A stretch of DNA of 64,000 nucleotides from Tetranychus cinnabarinus. Lineage: Eukaryota > Arthropoda > Arachnida > Trombidiformes > Tetranychidae. The position numbers and the translations under genes are program-made. The notes under the pieces were generated by a model. The model saw only the letters and a program-made list of their open reading frames with translations, did no database searches and had not been told where the DNA came from. Of this stretch, positions 13,356 through 27,800 are shown piece by piece; the first letter of the stretch is position 1; each line of letters begins with the position of its first letter. The stretch covers positions 62,001-126,000 of the forward strand of contig WHVY01000007.1 of the NCBI GenBank assembly GCA_022266195.1, given 5' to 3'.

Positions 13356-15223
13356 GTTTACGGATTTAATAGGAGATATCATGGAAGGAGGAAAGAATGA
13401 AGAAGAAGAAGAAGAAGAAGAAAAGGAAGAAGAAAAATAAATTCTGAAAACCAGGAAAACAAATGAAATTGAAAGAAAGAAGTTAAATAATAGAATGGAG
13501 AAGAAAATGAAAATTATTGCAACCAAATAACAAAACAAAATAGAGATATAAAAAAGAGAATTTTTTTATGATAAAAGAAAGAAAAAAAAGATAAAACTAA
13601 TCGGAAATTGATAATATTGAGACAAAGCATGAGAAGATTAAAGATGGAAACAGGAGAGAGAAATGAGAAGATTGGAAAGCCCATCCGAATGATAAGGATG
13701 CTTCACGTTAAATAGTCTTTCATGGAAGCAGAATTATATTTCGTCTAGTCTTGAATTTGGTATTTCCTTAATTATGTAAAGACTCATTGCCTCCACCAAA
13801 CCTAATCCAATCAACCTTCACTTTTTCCCCAAAACTTCAACCCATCATGTTTCATAAGCAAACTCTTAAGGAAAAACAGAGGAAAAACAATCGGAAACAG
13901 GAAATTGGACAAACACACACAAAAAAAACAAAAACGATTCATGTTATCATTCTGTGTATTCAAAGTGAACTTCGTGTTTCATCTTACGATACATCTGCAT
14001 CAGTAATCCAACTGAATGGTGCCAACTCTGTTAATGGGAAGACAATGTTTTTTTACCTTACATCTCTAATAGTTAACTCTTCATTTATCATTCCTGACAA
14101 ATCATCAATTCCCTCTCATCGACATCAACTTTCATCAGTTTCTGTTTTTTAATCCTACAAATGTCACTCGTTTTGGTCAAATCTTAGCCGCTTGTAGAGA
14201 AACAAAATTTAGAGACAATTTCATCTATCGTTTGCGCCAAGTTTACCTCTCAAACTATCAACATATTGCTTGGCTAAATGTGTCTTCAAAAAGGTTAACA
14301 AGATAAAGAGTGAAATTACAAGCCAACAAAAGCAGTAAAAACTCATCTCAGTCTGGATTGTTGTTAAACTGTTGTGAACTTGAACCAGCATTTCAATGGA
14401 AAGAGAAAGCTAATTGATATTCATTCCAGGATTTCATGTTAAACCTGATTCTCGGATTTACAGTGACAACTCATCAAAAGTAAGAGTATAAAACAAGAGA
14501 CGGAACCAAGAAGGAATTAAGATGCAGATAATGTTGAAGCAAGAAATGTTTGCATTTTTCAGTCTATTCAACCTAAAATGCAGATATTTACATCACTTAT
14601 TGTTATTACAAATTGCCATCTTCCTTTGTTGAATCTTCAATCTTCTTGTTCTATCATCGAGCCTTCATGGTGCTTGCCTTTTCCTCCAACAAACCCGAGG
14701 AGAAAAGAGAGAAACAAAAAAAAAAGATAAAAAGCAAAAGCAAGGAAAAACAACAAAAGAGGCGAAAAAAAACTAACATCTGCCAGAGGAACAGTTGACT
14801 ATCAAATAAATTTGATTATAAGCCACTTTTACTTTCATCTTCACGATGATGATGTTACTCAGGTTTTACAGTCTCTACTCGCTACCAGTGTGTTATATGT
14901 GTTAACAGGAAAGGATCCAGAAGATCAAGAAGCCTACTCTTGAGAGGAATCATGAAAGCAAAAACATTATATTGAACCATCTCACAAACATGAAAAAAAG
15001 TAACATCATCTACAGGAGAAAGAAACTGAGGATGAAAAGGCAAGACTGACCAAGGGAAATAAGAGAAAATTGGTAACCATAGAGATATCATTTTCCATTA
15101 TAACTTTCATCATCATCATCATCATCTTTATCCCCATTTTTACCTTTGCTTACGCATCCTCTTTCACCCGTATCCCTCTTCATCTTCCCTACTTTTATGA
15201 AGTTACCCTTATTTGCCTGTGAA

Positions 15224-15264
15224 TCACGTCCATGAACAAAAAAAAAGATAATTCATGGACGTGA
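15224..15264. repeat. 13-bp perfect inverted repeat (hairpin)
   Basis: TCACGTCCATGAA at 15224-15236 is repeated in inverse orientation at 15252-15264, with a 15-nt A-rich loop. Confidence 0.85.
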
Positions 15265-18200
15265 ATACCTTTTTACTCTTTTTTTTGTCTGTCATTCTTT
15301 GTCCTCTTTCCTCCTTCCATCTCTTATCTTTCCTTCAATGATGATGCCAGTTATCCTTACCTTTCTCTAGTTCATAAAGAAGATGGTGAAGGATGATGAG
15401 CATGAAAATATCATGAACACACTGAGCAAATCACTTGATCATCAACCTTTTCCAGATGATAAAAGAGGTAGAAATATTTTCCCTGTAAAAATGAGACAAA
15501 TCTAGGAAGATGGCTAAAGATTTGGTGAGAAACAGTAAAACCATCCAAGAGAAAGAATGAAAATGATGATGATATGATGATGATAGGAGGAGGTGAAGGA
15601 AGATGAAAGGCAATATCAAATATTATATCAAGTATTATAGTAATATATAAATAGAGTGGATGATCAATGTTACTAATTGAGCCTTTAAGGCATCTTTATG
15701 AAAAATACATTGAAACTGTATCCATCATTGTGATTGTAAAATGATTGTGTTGGCAAAGGAAAACAAAAGCAAAATGGAAACACAACAAAAACTTGTTGAA
15801 TCAGTATTGATATAAAATTATCCTTTGCCTTTAATGATATTCATTCAATTGATACTGTCAACCGTTTTCCCAATCATTTTACTATTTACATTTACTGTTT
15901 ACTGGGTAAAATGCAAGCAAATCCATTCACAAAGGATATCATTTTACGACTTGATTTCATCCCTTTCTTTTCCAACCTCATCATCATGCAACCAGAAATC
16001 TGTTTCACTAAATCTGATGGGAATCATTGTCATCCCCCCTCTTCCTGGTGATAAAAGCTCAAACTTGTTCAACTATTATCAATAGTTAAACATATTTCAT
16101 TTGCACTTGCAAAGACAGCTTGATCCTTAGCAATTGCAATTCAAGACACACATATTTGTCTGAATTGCGTGTTAAAGGATCGACTTGATAGTTACATTTT
16201 TCACAAAATTCATTTCTAATCAACATTCTATTAACCATTTCAATCCTTCCCAATGTATCAGCTTGATCACAATTTGGTTGATTAAGAAGCCAAGTATACT
16301 GTTAACAGTATATTGAAACAACACTAACCTCAACCCATTAATATGAATCGTAGATCTAGTCAGCAACTCTACAATTGCATGTAAATACAGGTTAGTTGTT
16401 TTTAATCAAGATACAAGCTAACTCAATTTATCCAATTTACATCTAATGAGTGTTTGCATAAAAGGTGGAAATCACAGTCAACACTTTAGTCCATTCGGGT
16501 TGGCATTTCCTAGTTGAACCTAATTTTTAGGTAAAGTTATCTGTTTTAAGAAGACTGTTTCAAGCCAATTATGCTTGTATTAATAAGCATAATAGATGTG
16601 GAGTTATTTTGCATTAAATTGTTGAGACTTGACTCGCAATTTCACTTACAGTTGATCAAATTATGATAAATTTTTGTTCCATTTTTACTGCAACATTTGA
16701 AAGGACATTTATAGCCATTCAAACTGATGAAGACTTGAAAATTTAACGACGACGTCCAACAAAAGGTCAATGTTCAGTTTTCAAGTTGCCATGAAATTTT
16801 CAACTCATTTTCAGCATCATTGAAAGTTGCTAGTTTCAAATTGCAATTAACAACTTAATCTTTTTACCTTTGCTAAAACTGTACCAATTTTTTCCTTCCT
16901 ACTAAAGCTCATTGTCTTCCTGTTCAATTCAAGAGTAACATTGTTAATTTACCTGTTTGTAATACAATTTGAATTGAAATACAATCAGGAACACAAATTG
17001 AACCGAGTAATCTTTACATTGAGAAAGGTTGAACAAGCAAACAACAATGTATTAAGATTAAAAAATCAGTATATTTTGTTAATTTGTGTGCTTGTGAGAT
17101 GCTATTCTCATAACATGTAATTAAACATAATTAGCATCAATTTTGTTGCAAAAAAAATTGATTAACATCTTTGATCAATTGAAAGGCAAGAAACCCAAAG
17201 AAAGAGGAGGAGAAAAATCAGCAAATCTAGTAATTAAGTTGAAAGGTTATTTAATAATCTTGCCTTTTGCTCTGAATTTTGCTTTAATTACAGCATAATC
17301 CAGATTAAATCAATTAAACAAAATAGCATGATTGATTGAACACATAACAAAACATTGGTTTGGAGTGAAACTTGAATGTAATTTGATTTACAAAATCAAC
17401 TTCAAGTGAAACTTCAAATTCAAAGGCCATTCACAAAGGTGCTAATCTCATTGATTAAGGTTAATTTTTTTCTCAATCGACATTTATCAGCATCATTTTC
17501 ATTCTGAAAATTACTTTTGATTAACTCATTACTAGATAATTGTCTCTATTATTACATTGTATCATCATCATTCTCATCATCAACATCATTCAGTTTTTAC
17601 ACCAAGATTCAGTTTTTCAGTTTATCTCTTGGATTTTCTTGTTTCCCTCAACATGTCAACTCAACATTTAACATTATAAATGTCAATAGGAATGATTTGT
17701 CATCTTCATCATCTTCTTCTTCCTCTTCCTTTCAACCCAAAAATTTAAACTCTAAATCAATTTTTTAGTTTAATTTTCCCTCTCTTCCCATTTGATTGGC
17801 AGCCATTGGTTGCTAAGCCAACAAGAGTTACAATGAAAGTGAATCAATCCTTCGATTAACCATTATTTATAATAATATCTTCAATCAATTGCTGGTGAAT
17901 CCTTATTTTTTATTTAACAGTTCTGTTCAGCAACATCAATAACAACCAACATCATCGTCTACAACATCATCATCATTACCATCAACAACAACATCAATTT
18001 AATCATAGATGATACAAAACGAAAAATTGCCAGCAAAATGAAACACAAGAAAGTGAAAATTGAAGACACACCAAAAGAATGGCAACTCAGAATTGAACCG
18101 TTTCGATGTTTTTCCTTTGTTTTTCCTTTACCATTCCAACTCTTCTCATCATTTCCATTCTCGTACATCATCATCATCTTCATCATCCTCACTTCCCTTT

Positions 18201-19127
18201 CCTCAACCCTCTTTCCCTTCTTAAATAAGCTTTCCATTTTATCGATTAATCGATTTCGATTGGTTTTGAGTGGATTTTTGTCTTTTTATCTTCTACACAA
18301 ACTCACACAACTCAACAACATCAGCAAACCTTGAGCATCCTTTTCACTGCTTATCCTTTTTCATCCTCATTTCTTCCTTCTTACATCGTCAGAAAACAAA
18401 AAAATATCAATTGTGTTTCTTCAATTTTACTCCTTTTGTTTCTCCTTTTACCAAAAAACAACAACCAAGCCAAACAAACGTCTTAAGAAGATATTTATCT
18501 CTTAATTTAATTCATTCTAGTCCTTTTTTCCCCCTCTCTTCACATAATATTATTACTTATATCTTATTATGATTATGATTATATTTCGTCTTATTATTAT
18601 TAGTATATCATTCTTTGATCACTTTTTATCCCAATCCTTTTCATCCAATAACCAAATGTTTGCTTTTTACTCAACTCATCATTTCAACTTTTTTTCCCAA
18701 ATGTTATTGATATTTGAGTGCGTAACAACAACCAACAACACAATGTAATACCCATTTTTTCCGTATTTCAGTTAATCAACAATTATCAATTCCTCTTGTT
18801 TATCAATAATTTTAATTTAACATTTTATTTGTCTTGCTATTATGATTATTATTCATTCCTAATTATATTATGATTATTATATGTTTCATTTGAAAGTGGA
18901 AAACAAATTTAACCCAAAAAAAACACAAATACATATGTTCGTATTTAAAAACAATTGGTATTATGAGTATTATTATTATTATTATTATGATTATTATTAT
19001 TATTGAGTATTGATCAGTTTGACGATTATCTTGATTGGGGCCAAGACGAAGATGCACATTCTTATGTTATCCTTTCCTCTCTTCCTCCATCTTCTGAACA
19101 TTTTCTCTCTATCATGATGAACTTCAA

Positions 19128-19265
19128 TACAGGGTGTTAAGAAAACTCATGTGAGGGAAAAAAATCATTTCCCTTGCGCATTAAACCCATTTTCTGATGT
19201 TATGGTAAGCCGCTATTCCTCAGCGCATTTTGATACTCCGCCTCACACGAACTTAACACCCTGTA
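19128..19265. mobile_element. Short MITE, TA-flanked, terminal repeat CAGGGTGTTAAG
   Basis: The element begins TA-CAGGGTGTTAAG and ends CTTAACACCCTG-TA, giving perfect 12-bp terminal inverted repeats with a TA target duplication, about 138 bp in all. It has no coding capacity and looks like a Tc1/mariner-type non-autonomous element. Confidence 0.8.
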
Positions 19266-20878
19266 CCAGTGAAGTACCAGTAATTGCGACTAAATTTATA
19301 TAAGACCATAGGTTGTTCAATATTTGAATAAATGTGATCATGTCTCGGCGTTTTTTTGTAACATAAAATTCAAAAAATTAGAAACTCTTTCAATTGTTGA
19401 CCACAAAATCTGGTCAAAAGAAGATTTTGAACAAAACTATTTAGATTTGTTGAAATTAATTTTACTAATTAGAAAACATTTGCACGTAAAATAGCTTCTC
19501 TGCTATTTAAAGAGAGTCGCAATTACTGTACCTGACTGTAATGAAATAACACACAAAATACTGGCTCAAAAGGCGTACTGTTAACCAAAAGTCAACCTAA
19601 CAGTTAACAGTGAAACCAGAAAATTTGAAAATGTAAAAGAAACGCCAAAGCAAACCCAAAAAAAAGAAGATCAAACGGTTTACCAGAAAAGGCAAAATCT
19701 GGTAAACATCTTTTCGGCTTTTAACCCAATACATCTTGACAGATGACAACCAATGTTATAAAGACGATAATTATGGTGATGATGATTTGATTGAAATTAT
19801 TATTAATCTAGAATCTAACACACATGAATTGGTAAATGGATGAAGATGAAGAGGAATAATGAAGGAGATAAAAAAAAGTGAATTTTATTCTTCTTTTTAC
19901 CAGAAAACTTTTGTTTCCTTTCAAAAGGCAAAATTAACATTTCAACCCTTTCTTTTCGTCTTCAGTCTTCAGTTTTTTTTTCTCTTCTACTTCAACATTT
20001 CATCTACATTGTCATTTTAATGGTTAATACAATTAGGTTGGCTTCTTCCTAATTCTTATTAGACACACACACACAAAAAAACGAGAAAACATTTTTCAAC
20101 CCAAAAAAATTAACATTATACTTAAAAAACGTAATTTAATTATATTATGATTATTATTATTCACTTTTCTTTTGCTAAGCCAATTTGCTTGATTACTTTA
20201 TATATAAAAGCACACAAAACCTGCAAACCAAGCAAAAAGGATGCCAACAGCTTGACTAACTTGTTAACAGCGTTTACAATTTACTTGGGATTTTACTTGC
20301 TACTTCGTCTTATTATTATCATTACGTATTATTATTATTCCTATCATTATTCTGATTATCATTCTTATGGTTCTATTATTCCTTAAGCGAAACTCAATAT
20401 TTTAAAATATTTACTAAATTTTTTGCTTGTGTGTGACGTTTTGACTTGATTTTTTCGTAAACAAGAAACTTATAATTTGCTCCAACCACCCGCAAACAAC
20501 CCACCAAAAGACCATCGATTAAGAAAACAAAATCTTTCTAACGATTGCCATTGTAATGGTCATCCTTGTCGTATTCATCATCATCAACATAATCATCGTT
20601 AATGTTAACGGCAATGTGTAATGTATGGATCTCAACTTGGATGTAAAAATTTTCCAGAAAAAAACGATTCCATTCGGATTCCCTTTCCATCTTGATATGC
20701 CACTTTGATTACCTCTTAGTAAAATTTGAACCATCTTTTTTGTATCCGTAATTGTATATCGAGGTAATCAGAATATTTCTGGAATCAGACAAAAAAAAGA
20801 ATGAAAATTATTATAAAAATTGATACAAAAAATAGAGATTTTAAAAACGAGAAAAGAACATCAAAAGTAAAAAATATA

Positions 20879-20884
20879 AATAAA
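20879..20884 (+). terminator. AATAAA poly(A) signal candidate
   Basis: AATAAA in the sequence TATAAATAAAGC, followed by a second near-signal about 20 bp on. It is a candidate distal end of the ELAV transcript. Confidence 0.3.
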
Positions 20885-20900
20885 GCAAAATTTGACTAAT

Positions 20901-21717
20901 AAATTGTAATAATGAATACTTGTGTTGTCAATGTGAAATTGAAACATTGAACTCCTTTTCACAGCAAATTTGAAACAATTTGAAAAGGCCTAATGAAAAA
21001 TATACACAAATTATTGTAAATAACCTGGGGGGTTGGTAACAAGTAAAGGCCAATGTTTTAAATGATAAACTAAATTGTGTCCAATCATTTAACTTTCGCG
21101 TCCAATCATTGAACAATTGATTAAGGCAAACAGCGAGAATATATTATTGATTGAAACCTTTCTTTTTTTTATACCATAAGATTTGATAAATCTTCAATTT
21201 GAACAACAATTAGTACAGAATTGGAAATCGATTAAAGGGATTTATCGAGTGAGAGAGCACAATTAATGATTGTGGCTCAGGGATTGGCAAAGGAAAATTG
21301 TACCTATCCGATCAATATAATAGATTGCATGTGAGTTTCAATTGATTTGAGGTGATATAAATAGTGAAAAGTTAAATGGATATTGTTTAGATACATCAAC
21401 AATAAAGTATTGTAACAATAACAGTTTAAAGGCATATTAAGACGGTAGTTAGTTGTTCAAATTTTGCTTTCTGCTTTTGTGGATTGTGTGGACCTTTGAG
21501 GGTTGATTTTTAGTCATTTTGGGTTAGTTGGGTGAATTATTTACAAAAATTGGACTGTCAGCTTAATTTAGGTATTGGGTTTGAACAGCAGATAATTAAA
21601 ATAACATAGCAACTTAATAAGTTGGTGGTGAGTTTTGTTTTCAACTGCTATCCTTTGAGTCAATATTTTTTTGTGGTTTCTGGTTGTGTTCAGGAATTGT
21701 GGTTATTCTGGCTACAA
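20901..21717. other. Intergenic, ELAV to gustatory receptor
   Basis: No exon recognised. It lies between the putative end of the ELAV transcript (+) and the stop of the gustatory receptor (-), so both genes converge here. Confidence 0.5.
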
Positions 21718-24700
21718 TTAGCCAGCCATGTTACCCAGTGCTGCTGCTCGTGCAGCTCGTTCAATGGCAATTTGTTCCCGAGCTTGCTTCTGTGAGACCA
21801 CAAAATCAATAATAAGGAAAAAGTTCTGTCCCATATGAACTAATGCCTGTGCAAAAAGGGAAAAAAGCAAAATTGTTAATTAGAGGTAACACAATAAAAG
21901 GTAAAGGGTAGGTATGGGTGAAAGAGGGTTATTCAAGGGAATAAGGTGTTCTAATGATTGCCAGTTATTATTTAAGTTGTAAATGTTTGATCGACCAGTA
22001 GTTAAATCGTTTGAAGAGATGTGCTATTTTTAATTAATAAATGTGTTCGTTAATAATGGAGCAACAATACGTATTGGAAAGGGAGGCAAGACTGTTGACC
22101 GAAATGCATGGATGAAATGCTGGATAAATTAACTGAACCTTGAATTAATTAGATTAGTAATGATATTTTGTTCTTCCATAGAATAAAATATTATTTTTGG
22201 ACAATAAGAGCAATAAAAAGGAGAGACTGATCAATGTTTCACTTGGCTTATTCAACTTGCTGTTTTGATACAAAAGCTTTGAGAGCATCTTTTGTTGTTG
22301 TCTCTCCTCTCTTTTCATAGGAAAAAAGCAAACGAACGCAAAAAAATATTTCCACCAATAATAAAAATATATTACTATCAATTTTGTCAACCAAGAATCT
22401 CTTCTTGATAGCCTGAAACTAAAAATAAAACGAGTAATCAGCAAGAAGATAGAGAGGGTTAGAGGTTAACCTTTCCCTGACTTTATAATTAAACAGAGAG
22501 TATAAAAGTCCTTTTATGGGTAAAGGATTGGTGAAAACAAATAACCCAAAACTGACAAACACAGAAATTATTAATCTAAATGTACAATAAAAATGGGTTG
22601 AAATGGGACCAGTTTATCTCAAGTCAAATCGTGATCCTGAGTTGGTGGAAGGTTAAAGGTTTTCTTTACTTACATGGTAAAAGGAATGTCGACTTAGACC
22701 AAACAAATCATAACAATAAAAACCTATGGTGGCTCCGGATATCCTTTGGATAAATATGCGAATCTGATTAGGAAAAGAGAATATTTGAGAAAATGATTTC
22801 AAAATTGAGTAACTGGATAATATTGTTGCATGAGATTCAGTGTTAAGGAAAGGGGATGGCCATTGGAATAGTCTGGTACATGAGGGTATTTTCATCTAAG
22901 ATTATCTACAATGGATAAAATATAAACTTGTAAGTCTAGTCAAAATAAGTTGCAGCTAAAATCGATACACATATTATAAATGTTGTATCAGAAAAAAATA
23001 TTTTACATCATTTTTATAAGTAAGTAGACAGATTAAAGAGTTTAAAAGATCTAAATTTGACCATTCAATATCAGATAAATGATGCAAAGAGCAAATTTAA
23101 AACCATGATTCCAACTTCCAAAGATGAATGAAAATTTTTAGCATCAGATTTAGTTTTGTCCATTTTCACTCAAAAAAATGAGAATGTATTACAAGATTAA
23201 AGGGATTGGAATTAGAAAAAAGGTTTTTTACCTGAAGTCTAAGATCGAGAGGATATTTAGCAAAAGATGCTCTCACAGCCCGAAGATATATGTGGTGAAC
23301 TTCATCTGAAAGTGCGACTCCAATGAGAAACATTCGGGTAAATAGATAGGCAGATTCGAGGTTGAGGGCCCAGAGAAGGCCAAGAGCACCCCAGGTTTGC
23401 CACATGAAGCAAATTTCGTACATTGTGTAGACGAATATTGTGGGTTGGACAAAAAATGTTATCATCACAATAAGACACCAGTAGCGATTGTAGTGATCTA
23501 GTTTCCAGCACAGCGAATCGTGTTCAATCAATATTTGTCTCATCAGTTCAACTACTTTGACATTAGATGTGGGCGATTCACGAGCAGTGATGATGCTCTC
23601 TATGTCTTGATTAACTTTATGGAAACGAAGCTGAAAATAGTATCCAAGAATGTCAAACAGATTGATGGTCACATAGATTACACCAGAACAGATGAAAACA
23701 AATAGAGTCAATAAAACTCCCCATGCAACAGAGTAATAATCAACTTCTTCGATTCCTCCAGATTTTAACAATGGTGTGTTGTCAAGGTAGATTGAGGCGA
23801 ATACGATTGATCCGATAACCGTTCGGACGCCAATTATGTATCGACAGCTTGCCATCTTTGAGTGGGCATAACGAGAAAGTGATTCAACAATTTTAATATT
23901 GGTTCCAATTTCTTGGGGTAATTTAGTTCCATTAAGCACCTAATTGGAGAGTAACAGTATTTTGAAAAAGTAACATTAATAGATAATACAATAAATGAAA
24001 CTAAAGAAATTAAAAGACTTGGAGAAACAAATAAATCTGGATTAACAGGAGAAGACAAAAAATTAAACCTGATTTAATGAACAACATAAAGATTTAGATA
24101 AACATTAAATAATGACATCAACGGTTGTTTTACTAAAGGGTTTACAAAGGAACCAGTGAAAGTGGTTAAAATGTTTTCACTGTTTTAAGGCACTGTTTTC
24201 ACTGACAATAAGAAGCAATCAGATTTTAACGCTATTGTCAATCAAAGTTTCAACTTCACTATGATTTATTTTTTCCCAATATATTTTTGAACAGTGATCC
24301 TTTAGTCAACAGTTAAATGGTGCCTATCAGTCTAGCCTAACTGTCCGCAACATTAAAAACATTAGGAGACATACTTTACTATCCTTTTAACCAGTTTAAT
24401 CATTTGAGCTTCTTTATATTGAGTTTCGCTCTTTTAACCCTTCTCCGTGTGTCAATGTAAATCGTTAAAAGTGTCAAAAATGTACAAATAATTGAACTTA
24501 ATTTACCTTGAAAATTTCAACAAATTCCATATTGTAGGTGTTATTTTTACAAGATCGAGCTCCAACATATAAGATGGCATAAGTGTAAGTCAAATAAAAT
24601 ATAACAACCCAATCAAGGTAAGGATAAGCTTTGTAACTGTAACCAAGTAGCTTGCGAAAATAATCGTCTTCATACCAGAGGACAAACAAACTGCGAATCA

Positions 24701-24869
24701 ACATGTGTAAAATGAATGCTTTAATTAACATGTGATATATTTTAGCAAATCCGCTTGACTGTTTGCGCTTTTCAACATTGTAGTCATCAAAGTTGAGCGG
24801 GAACAAAGCAAAGGGTTTTATAGTTGTCTCAACGTTTATCTTTTCATCAGAAGAAAGTGATTCCGCCAT
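21718..24869 (-). CDS. Gustatory receptor-like seven-transmembrane protein, four exons
   Basis: Exons on the minus strand are 24869-24507, 23939-23232, 22763-22674 and 21846-21718, all joined in phase 0 at good GT/AG sites, giving 429 residues. Hydrophobic helices occur in exon 1 (about residues 47-65 and 85-105) and exon 2 (six stretches, including GVLLTLFVFICSGVIYVTI and LIVMITFFVQPTIFVYTMY). Exon 3 has the insect/chelicerate GR signature region before the last helix (RISGATIGFYCYDLF). Exon 4 gives the final helix and a short basic/Ala-rich tail. These proteins are ligand-gated channels in chemosensory neurons of arthropods. The short third and fourth exons were found by reading the splice sites and are not visible as long ORFs. 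The ligand cannot be inferred. Confidence 0.8.
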
Positions 24870-27800
24870 CTTGTTGTTTTTACTTAAACTTGTTAAATCT
24901 GATAATTTTGTCTCTTCTCACAATTTACTTTTTTTTAACCGTCACCAAAAGACAAAACAGATTTCCAACAGCTATTGAAGATGATTCAAGAGTTTAAAAT
25001 CAATTAATCCAACTTTGCAAGTGTCAATGTTTCTTCACAGTGTTGTTACTCCAGACAGTCTTGTCTCTTCCTTGTGCCTTTTTCACCACTTTATTCAACT
25101 TTTAGTAATCAACGGTTAAAGGTAAGACGCAAAAGATTAACCTTATTTTCTATTGAAAAATGTAAATTCACTTTTTTCACATTTACTTTGTTTAATCAGT
25201 GGAAATTATTGATCAAATGGGTTCTATGCTCATCTATCTTTCTCTTTTTTCACCATTATCTTCATGATTGTCGTCATCGTTTTTTTGTCTCTATCGTATG
25301 CAAACTCACGCGATCAAACTATTGTTTCAATGATTGAGAGGGTTGGTTACCTTTCTTATGCCAATATGCTAATTCTAATTTTTTGTTTCTACTTTTTTCT
25401 TTTCATTTCAATTTCTTTATAGTTTATTGATTTCATCGAACTTGGTACTTGAGCAATTATTAAAATCTGGATGATGAAAGGTAAGGGCTGAATTGTTTTT
25501 AAAAGTCAAAGGAATAAAACCATTGAAATGTTTCCCTGTTTACTTTCTTATAGGAAATGGTGTAAGAAAAAGGACCTTGGTTTCCATGCTTGTCAATCAA
25601 TAGTTTCAATCAACATTCAACCTTCTTCCATGGGCAAATTTGTATCAATAAGATGACATGCAGAGACAAATTTTAGACTCAACCACTAACCTCGAAGGCA
25701 TCATTAAGACTAACTTTCAACTGGATCATGTAATATACGGATCTTTTGTTGCTATTGATGACATTATCGTTTGATTGAGTTGTTCTGAGTGAATTCCTTT
25801 CCTTCATCTTTATCAGTTCAAACTGATTTCCTGGACTTTGAGTAGAAGGAAAGAAAAAACGTTACATTTTTTCTCCTTCATGTAAAACTAAGTCTCAAAT
25901 AAGTGATTCTGTTTATCGAGAATTAAATGAAAAAGGATTGTGAAGGCATAATGCAAGTAATGCTACATCAATGAACCAGTAAAGTATCATTTATGAAATT
26001 ATGAACCAGATAAAAATGAAGGAAGGATAAAAATGGCCATAATCTTATAAATGAGGGGAGGTATCCATCATGAAAGAGATGAACGTTTTACAAAAAGAGT
26101 TAATGATTGGTAAGTTTGAATCAGTGAATAATAACTAGTAATACCACTTTATTTACCAGTTACACGCATCAACCATGATTTGATAATGATAGCTTGACAA
26201 ATCATGATTGAAATGTGAAATAATTTGATCATCTGATCATATAGTGAATAAAATGGTTATATCCATTGATTATAAATTGTAAGAAAAAAATGTTACAACT
26301 TGACTGGTGTAAAACGTTGATGTAATATTTTTGAAATATCTGTGTAAATTAGAGGGGGAAAATATCATCAAAACTCCCTTGGTTGGATGAAAGAGTCTCC
26401 ATGAAGATGATTCTAAGGTAACAATTTTTTTTTGTAAACCTTGTGTTCACAATAATATATTTACCTTTAGAGTCAAAATAAGTCTTCTTTCTTTGTTTAA
26501 TCTAAATTTTTATTGATCAATTTTATCGACCAGGTTTCACTATCCAATGTAAGATATAATTGAAGCTTTTGATGGCGTTGGCTTTGGAGTAATGTTTCAT
26601 CCAACCGAATAAAACAAATATCAAACAAGCAAGAAATAAAGGAGAGACTGGGAAGGAGAGGAAGAAAACTAAACAGTCTAATTGACTTGAATCCAAAATA
26701 GTATGCAGTAAAAGGATGCTCAATGATGTCTCGCCTTACCATCAAAAAATCCAGTTGAGAATGATGTTGACTGGAAATAACAATGGTAAATACTGGAAAT
26801 CATCATTATTTAATCATTCCATTGATTTGTAGAGAAACCTGAACAGTCGAGAGAGAAGCTTATTGTTTTTAATGGGAAAACAATTTTCACAGTTTGGACC
26901 CCAAAATTGTATGTAATTAGTTAGCCATCTACTTGAGCGGAAAATGTATATAAATAATTTTTTCTCTCCCTTGTTATTTATGGAATCGCTAATGAACCGT
27001 TAAACAATGGATGCCGATAAATCTAAATTAATCAGATAATAGATTATTTATATCTTTATTTTTGATATGGAAGGAGACGAAAATTGGAAAAATCTGAAAC
27101 AAAGTTGAAAACTTGGAGAAAAGGATTCAAAATTAATACCAGTGATCAGGTAATACCAATGATATTGTCATTTATCAGAAATTTCAGGGTTCCAATAAGA
27201 AGACTCAAAAAAAGAAAGGCTTGAAGAAAGTTTCATTTACGTCAAAGAATTGTTGATTGAGCATTCAAGCTCATTAGATACTTTCAGTATTTCAGATTAA
27301 ATCATCATCAACATCACCATCAATCCCAAAATCGTGCAATTTGTTTTACGGTCTATTGCGTTCTTGATCATTGTCATTTTTACTTTCATATTAACAGCTT
27401 GTACCACTATTAATTATTTGCTATGTTACATTCCCAAATTGTTGTTGTTATCCCTCTATTCGTAGGCCTTTCCTTCAATCAATTAATGACTTAGTTGACT
27501 ATCTTTCATGATCTATTCATTCTTTCCATAATAATAACCAGATAACATGGTTTTGTTTCACTTTTTCCGTTCCATTGTTTCCATCTCTCTCTAATCTGAC
27601 AAACCCAATTCTGGTTCCTATTTTTTACCCTTCATCATCTTTCTTTTCCTTGATATTTCCAGCTTCCTTACTTGAATCGCCAGAAAAAAAGACTCGCTTT
27701 GTTTTCACTTTGATTACAATGCATTTTAACAGTTAGAAATGATATAACTACTTCCTTGAGCTAAAATAATCAATGGTAAGGAATGAAAAACACCTTGAAA

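Larger units (their letters stand above)
13356..20900 (+). other. Non-coding, U-rich stretch after the ELAV stop; possible long 3' UTR
   Basis: I find no supported gene in these 7.5 kb. GAA repeats follow the stop (about 13398-13435). From about 17.5 kb on, the plus strand is rich in T runs and ATTATT repeats. A cluster of AATAAA signals lies near 20.88 kb. ELAV-family transcripts are known for very long neural 3' UTRs, so a single long UTR is possible, but nothing here proves transcription. Open frames within it are low-complexity. Confidence 0.35.
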
